The notes beneath the pieces were generated by a model. It did no database searches. It had not been told where the DNA came from and saw only the letters and a program-made list of their open reading frames with translations. DNA of 64,000 bases, from NCBI RefSeq assembly GCF_900104415.1, contig NZ_FMXR01000012.1, positions 62,001 to 126,000 on the forward strand, in the 5' to 3' direction. The position numbers and the translations under genes are program-made. The stretch is from Eubacterium oxidoreducens. Lineage in GTDB: Bacteria > Bacillota > Clostridia > Lachnospirales > Lachnospiraceae. Shown here one piece after another: positions 58,439 to 64,000 of the stretch (within the stretch, counting starts at the first letter, position 1; each line of letters begins with the position of its first letter).

Positions 58439-60466
58439 ATGAAGAAATTTTTGGCGTTTGTGCTGATTGCAGGAATGATGACCGGATTTGTACCGGTTAG
58501 TGTAGCTGCAAACACAGCCGGACACATGCAGACACAAGATGGAACAGAGATAACAATTGTTAATTCCGTTGAAGAAAGGATGGCGATAGAAGACATCCAG
58601 GCAGATTTGACAGATGCTAAGAAGACATGTCATGTAAATCTGGAAAGCGGAAAAGTATATGACAGTGAAGGAACAGAGACTTCGCTGCATGAGGAACTTG
58701 GAATTTCGAAAGAAAAAGAAGAAGACTTTTTTGACGGAACCAAAAGTGAGAATAAAAAGGAATTAAAAGCATATCTGGAAGACCAAGGGATTTATACAAC
58801 ATCGCAAGAGGGAGATGTTCTTACAATCGGTTATCCGTATCAGCTTAAACGAGTGATTGTCGATGCAGATGCATTGGAAAGTGGGGATCAATTGATTAGT
58901 ACCTACAATGCAAAAGCAGTCATATATGACTCTACGATGAATCATTATATTCTGAGTTATGATACAGAAAAAGAGACAAAGAATGCCTATGATAATCTTG
59001 CACAGGAGTATGGAACGACCTATGTGTGTCCGGATATTTTAGTTTCTGCATATGAGACAGCAACTAGCGCATCTACAAGTTCAACGACAACAGACTGGGG
59101 CGTAACGACGATGGGACTGGATGAAGCCACACAGGACGCAGAATCTGGTTCACAAGAAGTAGTGGTTGCGGTATTAGATACCGGAATTTATGAAGATCAT
59201 GAGCTGTTTGAAGGAAGAATATTAAGTGATTTATCCTATTCTTATATTACGCAGTCCTCATCTCAAGGACCATTTCGACCATGGGAATCTTCTTATGGCA
59301 CGACAACAGACACATCGGATGTTGATGATGATAATGGACATGGAACACATGTAGCCGGAATTATTGCGCAAGGAACATCATCGAATGTAAAGCTTATGAT
59401 TGTCAAGGTTATGGATGCAAATGGAAGTGGCTCATTAGAAGATATTGCAAGTGCTGTAACCTATGCAACGCAAAATGGCGCGGATATCATTAATATTTCA
59501 GCCGGAGCAGAAGGCGTATATTCATCCTATGCATCTTCCTGCGGACTTGAGTCTGCACTGGCGAGCGCTAAATCCCAAGGGGTATTTACAGCTGTCGCAT
59601 CCGGAAATGAATCAGAGGATATTGAAGATGCATATTGTTATCCGGCGTATAGCTCTTATGTATATACGGTGGGTTCGGTAAATTCATCGTTGACCGTGTC
59701 GTCCTATTCGAATTATGGTAGCAGTTTGGACTTTGTAACTCCGGGAGAAAATATCACAAGTGCGTCCACAACGGGGACATCGGCATATGTGACGTATTCC
59801 GGAACATCGATGGCGACACCGTATCTGTCAGCAGCAGCGGCAATGGAAAAGACCTTATATGGAGCTTTAGATGAAAGTTACGATCAGGATGATATTTATG
59901 CAGCGCTAAAGTCTATCAGCACGGATCTTGGAGATAGTGGTTATGATGTTTATTATGGATATGGGATGCCAAGTTTTCTAAATACGGCATCACAGGAAAC
60001 TTCTAAGGGAGTAAGTTCTTCTAGTTGGACGACAAAGACGATTACCATAACTGCATCAAATGGAGCCAAACTAAAATACAAAATAACCAAAAATACGAAA
60101 ACTGCAACACTGAAAAGTGTTGTAACACAAAAGAGTAAAATTACGGTTCCTGCGACTATTTCCTACGATGGAGTTACCTATAAAGTGACCGCAATCGGTG
60201 CAAAGGCATTTAGTGGCAAGAAGAAAATCAAGACAGTTGTAATTGGAAAGAATGTAACCACAATTGGGAAAAAAGCATTTTATAATGCAACGAATCTTAA
60301 GACCATTAAAATAAAGTCTAAGAATCTTACGAGCGTAAAGACAGGAGCGTTTAAGAAAATAAAAGAGGCTGCGACAATCTATTTGCCGTCTTCTAAGTAT
60401 AAGAAATACAAGACCATGATTAAGAAGACCACATCTTCTACCAAAATTAAATACAAGAAAAGATAA
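58439..60466 (+). CDS. Secreted subtilisin-like serine protease with BspA-type C-terminal repeats
   Basis: 675 residues. Signal peptide ~1-23 (FLAFVLIAGMMTGFVPVSVA). A ~190-residue propeptide precedes the S8 domain. Triad: Asp in VAVLDTGIY, His in DDDNGHGTHVAGIIAQ, Ser in SGTSMATPYLSAAA; oxyanion Asn in VASGNES. The C-terminal ~130 residues have LRR_5/BspA repeats (KVTAIGAKAFSGKKKIKTVV, VTTIGKKAFYNATNLKTI) and a very basic end. No wall anchor motif. Extracellular proteolysis of unknown target. The ribosome site is weak (AAAGTGAG). Confidence 0.9.
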   Translation: MKKFLAFVLIAGMMTGFVPVSVAANTAGHMQTQDGTEITIVNSVEERMAIEDIQADLTDAKKTCHVNLESGKVYDSEGTETSLHEELGISKEKEEDFFDGTKSENKKELKAYLEDQGIYTTSQEGDVLTIGYPYQLKRVIVDADALESGDQLISTYNAKAVIYDSTMNHYILSYDTEKETKNAYDNLAQEYGTTYVCPDILVSAYETATSASTSSTTTDWGVTTMGLDEATQDAESGSQEVVVAVLDTGIYEDHELFEGRILSDLSYSYITQSSSQGPFRPWESSYGTTTDTSDVDDDNGHGTHVAGIIAQGTSSNVKLMIVKVMDANGSGSLEDIASAVTYATQNGADIINISAGAEGVYSSYASSCGLESALASAKSQGVFTAVASGNESEDIEDAYCYPAYSSYVYTVGSVNSSLTVSSYSNYGSSLDFVTPGENITSASTTGTSAYVTYSGTSMATPYLSAAAAMEKTLYGALDESYDQDDIYAALKSISTDLGDSGYDVYYGYGMPSFLNTASQETSKGVSSSSWTTKTITITASNGAKLKYKITKNTKTATLKSVVTQKSKITVPATISYDGVTYKVTAIGAKAFSGKKKIKTVVIGKNVTTIGKKAFYNATNLKTIKIKSKNLTSVKTGAFKKIKEAATIYLPSSKYKKYKTMIKKTTSSTKIKYKKR

Positions 60467-60502
60467 AAAATGCCGGCCCATTTACAAGGCCGGCATTTAT
60501 TT
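60464..60502. terminator. Bidirectional terminator between protease gene and alr
   Basis: Perfect nine-base stem ATGCCGGCC/GGCCGGCAT. The plus side ends TTTATTT; the minus side has a six-T run (A-run 60465-60470), making it strong for alr. Confidence 0.88.
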
Positions 60503-61670
60503 ACATACGAAGCAGTAATTCGCTTTCGATGATTTTGCCGTGTCTGATGTATTTACGTGGAACACGTTTGCTGACTGCGCAGGTCAGCTCGTAAGGTATG
60601 GTGCCGGCTAAAGCGGCAAGTTCATTGATGGAGTTAGATTCACCAAAGACCTCCACTTCGGAGCCGACATCGACGTGTGGTTTATCGGTTAAGTCAATCA
60701 TACACATATCCATGCAGATCTTACCGCGAACCTCAGCCGGACCATCGACGGTCATAAGCGAGCAGCGATTGGAAAGTGCACGGAAGAATCCGTCGGCATA
60801 ACCATATGGCAGTACGCCGATTCTGGTAGTCTTGTCGGTTGTGTAGATGCCGCCGTAGCTGATGGCAGTGCCGGCAGGATACGTTTTGATGGTGCTGACA
60901 TTGGTCTTAAGAGCCATGGCAGGTCTAAGACCAAGTTCCTTGGCAAAGTCACCATAGCCGTACAGTAACAGGCCGGGACGCACCATATCCAGATACGTCT
61001 CAGGATAGCGCGCAACGGCACCGGTATTGGCGCAGTGGCGAATGGCAAAGGAGTGACCCCACTTTTCTTCAACTGCTTTGATAACATCCGTAAATAATTT
61101 GAACTGATGCTCGGTATAAGCTTTGCAATCTTCTCCCGGTTCGTCGGAAACGGCAAAATGTGTGAAGATACCTTCCGTTTCAAGACCCGGCATCTGAATG
61201 GCCTCTAAGATGCCGTCAACGCCGGTATCAAAAAAGTCGCCGTCGCATAAGTAGCCAAGGCGGGACATGCCGGTGTCGACTTTGATATGGACTTTCAGTG
61301 TGCCACCACACTTTACGGCTTCTTCACTGTATTCAACAGCCTTTGCCTTACAGGTGACGGCCTGGGTAATGTTATATTTAATCAGATGTTCGACTTCGTC
61401 TTTAGGCGTATGGCCGAGAATTAAAATCGGAAGTGTAATATCGTTAACGCGAAGCTCTACGGCCTCGTCGAGACTGCTGACGGCAAGATAATCGCAGCCA
61501 AGTTCCTGTAACAGGCGGGATACCAGGATGGCGCCATGGCCGTAAGCATCCGCTTTTACAACACCGAGAAACTTGACATCAGTGCCGATTCTTTCTTTTA
61601 ATACATAATAATTATGAGCCAGGTTGTCGAGAAGAATCTCGGACCAGGTTCTTCGAAGTGTTGATTCCAT
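60501..61670 (-). CDS. alr: Alanine racemase
   Basis: 389 residues with AAAGGA before the ATG. PLP lysine in VVKADAYGHGA, catalytic Tyr in YGYADGFFRALSN, CMDMCMIDLT and ISYGGIY. Makes D-alanine for peptidoglycan. 20 bases downstream of the chorismate mutase-ACT gene on the same strand. Confidence 0.95.
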   Translation of the reverse strand: MESTLRRTWSEILLDNLAHNYYVLKERIGTDVKFLGVVKADAYGHGAILVSRLLQELGCDYLAVSSLDEAVELRVNDITLPILILGHTPKDEVEHLIKYNITQAVTCKAKAVEYSEEAVKCGGTLKVHIKVDTGMSRLGYLCDGDFFDTGVDGILEAIQMPGLETEGIFTHFAVSDEPGEDCKAYTEHQFKLFTDVIKAVEEKWGHSFAIRHCANTGAVARYPETYLDMVRPGLLLYGYGDFAKELGLRPAMALKTNVSTIKTYPAGTAISYGGIYTTDKTTRIGVLPYGYADGFFRALSNRCSLMTVDGPAEVRGKICMDMCMIDLTDKPHVDVGSEVEVFGESNSINELAALAGTIPYELTCAVSKRVPRKYIRHGKIIESELLLRM

Positions 61671-61690
61671 AATAATCGTTCCTTTTATTT

Positions 61691-62551
61691 TTAAAAATCT
61701 CCTTCGCAGTTGTAGCTGCCAAGAATCTGAAATGCATAGGTTTCGTTCATCAGCTGGAAGATCAGAGCCTGCGTTTCCTTACTTAGCAGGTTAGCTTCAA
61801 TCTCCGCGTAAAATTCGTAGTTCCATTCGAGCTGTTCATTTGGCTGCGAATGAATCTCTGTCAGATTCACGTTGTAGTCGGAAATCATCGAGAAGATACT
61901 TGCGATAGAGCCACTCTTGTTACGGCAGACGAACATAATCTTGATGCGGTTGTGATTGGGAAGAACTACAAGATGCGGGCTGAATAAGACCACCTTCTTG
62001 CGCACTCCGCTGTCATTGACAATATCGCAGCGATTGATGTAGAGGTGCTCGTTCACCAGCATGGAATGAAGTTCCTTAGAGGCGGAAATGCTCACATCCT
62101 CTAAGATGCCGATGCCGGCGTCGACCTGCTTGTTTTGAATCAGTTGTCCAACCTGAGCGAATTCATCGACAGTTGTGACAAGGTCTTTGCTGACCATGTT
62201 GCAGATGTACAGCTCGGATTTTTTCATGGCAATCTGACTCAAAGAAGGTTCTTCGGTTAGCCAGGTCAGATCCAGGCAGTCGCGAAGCTCAAGAGTGCGG
62301 CCGTACTGATATTTACGGCTGACTTCCATGATACGTTTAATCAGTGCGATATATTCTTTTTTTATATCCGGTTCAATATCGGTGGTCAAACGGTCGATGA
62401 TGGCGATTTCGCGATCCGGTTTGAAGATGTCATCGCCGGTTTGTGCTTTCACCTGTGCGACCTGATCGGCCAGTTCCATACGCTCTTGAAAAAGCGCTTT
62501 GATTTCTTTATCTACGCGGTCAATATTATGGCGAATTTCGTCTAATGTCAT
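61691..62551 (-). CDS. Chorismate mutase-ACT protein with eroded prephenate dehydratase domain
   Basis: 286 residues from ATG 62551 (GGGAGGA site five bases upstream; the frame extends nine codons further). Residues 1-85 are AroQ-type chorismate mutase (LDEIRHNIDRVDKEIKALFQ, RMELADQVAQVKAQ, DREIAIIDRL). Residues ~205-286 are a PheA-type ACT domain (RNKSGSIASIFSMISDYNVN, LTEIHSQPN). The middle is only ~115 residues and lacks the N-terminal lobe and TRF motif of prephenate dehydratase, though DEFAQVGQLIQNKQVDAGIG resembles its second lobe. Chorismate mutase activity is likely; dehydratase activity is not. Confidence 0.8.
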   Translation of the reverse strand: MTLDEIRHNIDRVDKEIKALFQERMELADQVAQVKAQTGDDIFKPDREIAIIDRLTTDIEPDIKKEYIALIKRIMEVSRKYQYGRTLELRDCLDLTWLTEEPSLSQIAMKKSELYICNMVSKDLVTTVDEFAQVGQLIQNKQVDAGIGILEDVSISASKELHSMLVNEHLYINRCDIVNDSGVRKKVVLFSPHLVVLPNHNRIKIMFVCRNKSGSIASIFSMISDYNVNLTEIHSQPNEQLEWNYEFYAEIEANLLSKETQALIFQLMNETYAFQILGSYNCEGDF

Positions 62552-62660
62552 AGGATCCTCCCAGTGTTTATTTTTCACATTCTATGATTATAGCACAATA
62601 ACAAAAAGGTGGCAGATAGAATTTAAAAATAAGCATAAATATGCTACTATAAGAGTAAGT

Positions 62661-62698
62661 TTTAACTCAGTCGGAGTATAAGCTCCGACTGAGTTAAA
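62661..62698. repeat. Perfect 16-base inverted repeat
   Basis: TTTAACTCAGTCGGAG (62661-62676) and its exact complement (62683-62698) with a six-base TATAAG loop. The right arm matches the hairpin at 18053. First part of a larger structured element. Confidence 0.9.
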
Positions 62699-62700
62699 CG

Positions 62701-62808
62701 CTCCGCGAGGATGCGCACGGATTCGGACAGGAATTTGTCTGCTGAAGCAGACCCGAATCCGGCGCGCAAGACTCGCGAGCGAGTCTTGAATACGCAGGGG
62801 GAGCGGAG
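62701..62808. other. Multi-hairpin element upstream of the sensor gene
   Basis: An outer CTCCGC (62701)/GCGGAG (62803) stem, with TGCG/CGCA inside, encloses two further structures: CGGATTCGG (62718)/CCGAATCCG (62753) capped by GTCTGC-TGAA-GCAGAC, and CAAGACTCG-CGAG-CGAGTCTTG (62767-62788). All stems are perfect. Together they can fold into a multi-branched RNA or cruciform. It abuts the next start codon. Confidence 0.75.
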
Positions 62809-62809
62809 A

Positions 62810-64000
62810 ATGAGAAGATGCATTTTACGAAAACCTATGGTTACGATGATTGTGGTGATGCTGCTCTTTGGACTGTTAAGTCCGGGGATTCATTTGTATG
62901 CAGCAACATCCGATGGCTCAGGTGAGTCAAGAACCGTAACCGTAGGTTTTTTTACGGATGCTCCAAGTCTTATGACATGTAACGAGGATGGAACGAATAA
63001 AGAAGGATATGCCTACGAATACCTGCAGATGGTAGCAAACTTCTCGGGGTGGAAGTGTGAATATGTCTATGGAACCTGGACGGAGCTGTGGGAGAAGTTT
63101 GAAAATGGTGAGATTGATATCCTGGAGGACGTGTCATATTCTGAGGAACGAGCGAAGACGGTATTGTATCCGGATTATCCGATGGGCGATGAAGCTTACT
63201 TTCTCTATATGTGCAGAGAGGAAAGTGGAATTGAAAAGGACAATTTGGAAGAAACGCTGCAGGGCAAGAAGATTGGCACAATAAAAAATACAATCCAGAC
63301 GCGGATTTTAAAGGACTGGCTTACGAAGCATGAGATTGACAGTGAACTGGTTGAGTATGAGACAAGAGAAGAACAAAATGCCGAGTTTGAGCGTGGCTAT
63401 CTCGATGCTATATTAGATTATGAGGCTTATGCGCAGTCAGAATGGACGCCGCTTACGAAGATTGGAGAAACAAGTTTTTATATGGCGGTATCGCAAGGGA
63501 ATGAAGACATCCTGGCAGAGCTGAATACGACAATGGAGCAGATACGCGAGGTTATACCGGGATATAGCGAAGCTATCTACTATGAATACTATTCGCCGGC
63601 TTTGGTAAGCTCTAATCTTTCAGACGCAGAGCAAAACTGGCTCGATACACATGATAAACTTATCTGTGGGTATGTGCCGGACAGCCAGTTTTTTACCAAG
63701 AGTACTTATGACGGCAAGATATTTAAAGAAATCATCGATCAGATGAAACACCAGCTGAATATTACATCCTATGAAGTTGAGTATAAGGAATATGACAGTT
63801 ATACTGCGCTTAGGAAGGCTTTGCAAAGTGGTGAGATCCATGTTGCCTATCCTTTGTATGGAAGTGATTATGTTGGAGAGTTGGAACAGTATGGAACTAT
63901 TTGTGATATCTCAGGTCTCGCGCTTGGTTCTGTGAATAAACAGCGGGCCAAGATCGGAGATGCTGAGAAAATTGCAGTGGTCGGCGGCAGTGTGATGGAA
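62810..64000 (+). CDS. Sensor protein with tandem SBP_bac_3 domains, 3' end outside window
   Basis: Open from ATG 62810 to the end (397 codons, no stop). Signal/anchor segment ~10-32 (MVTMIVVMLLFGLLSPGIHL). First SBP_bac_3-like domain ~42-265 (VTVGFFTDAPSLMTCNEDGT, GYAYEYLQMVANFSGWK, GEIDILEDVSYSEERAKT, KKIGTIKN); second from ~280 (LICGYVPDSQFFTKS, IFKEIIDQMK, LQSGEIHVAYPLY). In Lachnospiraceae such pairs usually precede a GGDEF, EAL or histidine kinase output module; that part lies beyond 64000. Ligand may be an amino acid or similar. GGAGCGGAG serves as ribosome site and is also the 3' arm of the structured element. Confidence 0.82.
   Translation, partial: MRRCILRKPMVTMIVVMLLFGLLSPGIHLYAATSDGSGESRTVTVGFFTDAPSLMTCNEDGTNKEGYAYEYLQMVANFSGWKCEYVYGTWTELWEKFENGEIDILEDVSYSEERAKTVLYPDYPMGDEAYFLYMCREESGIEKDNLEETLQGKKIGTIKNTIQTRILKDWLTKHEIDSELVEYETREEQNAEFERGYLDAILDYEAYAQSEWTPLTKIGETSFYMAVSQGNEDILAELNTTMEQIREVIPGYSEAIYYEYYSPALVSSNLSDAEQNWLDTHDKLICGYVPDSQFFTKSTYDGKIFKEIIDQMKHQLNITSYEVEYKEYDSYTALRKALQSGEIHVAYPLYGSDYVGELEQYGTICDISGLALGSVNKQRAKIGDAEKIAVVGGSVME

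Noticed and set aside
58378-58500. 40-codon ORF with a strong AAAGGAGAG site overlapping the subtilisin start in another frame
   Set aside because: Its start lies inside the likely -10 region of a TTGACA promoter, so it would not be in the transcript; an in-frame stop before 58439 also rules out a frameshifted longer protease.

Overview
The window reads as chromosomal DNA of a low-to-mid GC, anaerobic, Gram-positive Clostridia bacterium, most likely a motile member of the Lachnospiraceae. Evidence: AGGAGG-type ribosome binding sites, the rpmG-secE-nusG-rplKAJL-rpoBC and rpsL-rpsG-fusA-tuf blocks in Firmicutes form, an [FeFe] hydrogenase with its full maturation set, flagellin-glycosylation-type glycosyltransferases beside a FliD-like protein, and secreted proteins with lysine-rich repeat modules but no LPXTG anchors. 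I cannot name a species from sequence alone. No tRNA, rRNA, CRISPR array, transposase or integrase was recognised.

Layout. (1) 1-16.4 kb: a surface or flagellar glycosylation island (CgeB/DUF3880-like, GT2-TPR and DUF4422 glycosyltransferases, a CBS-cupin sugar-nucleotide-type protein, a FliD-like protein). It is interrupted at 3.9-11.7 kb by a ten-gene Mrp/Mnh-type cation/proton antiporter operon with three antiporter-like subunits and no hydrogenase module. (2) 16.7-18 kb: a secreted BspA-like leucine-rich-repeat protein. (3) 18.1-30.9 kb: the transcription/translation block rpmG, secE, nusG, rplK, rplA, an L10 leader RNA, rplJ, rplL, an intruding C39-like secreted peptidase gene, rpoB and rpoC. 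(4) 31-33.6 kb: a CbiA-like amidotransferase without its glutaminase cysteine, a CobC-like phosphatase and a DUF554 membrane protein. (5) 33.7-41.9 kb: a hydrogen module. The [FeFe] hydrogenase HydA and a GltD-like flavoprotein lie on the minus strand, divergent from hydG, a TM1266-like regulator, hydE and hydF, with a candidate attenuator RNA between. (6) 41.9-47.8 kb: a minus-strand operon for a two-component system, ApbE flavinyltransferase, two FMN-binding-domain proteins and a NapH-like polyferredoxin, which together look like an extracytosolic flavin electron-transfer system. (7) 48-52.3 kb: two large secreted Tp47-domain-like proteins. (8) 52.4-57.1 kb: the str operon. (9) 57.2-64 kb: a cytidylate-kinase-like protein, a small hypothetical, a secreted subtilisin, alanine racemase, a chorismate mutase-ACT protein with an eroded prephenate dehydratase domain, a multi-hairpin element, and the start of a sensor with tandem SBP_bac_3 domains.

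How it fits together. The hydrogenase, the antiporter and the flavin chain are three separate redox or ion modules that probably handle surplus reductant and ion gradients during fermentation. The most unusual points are the stand-alone Mrp module with a third antiporter subunit lacking the TM7 lysine, the two-component-linked flavinylation operon, the Cys-to-Asn CbiA, the eroded P-protein, the putative antiterminator leader of the hydG operon, and the structured element at 62.66-62.81 kb.
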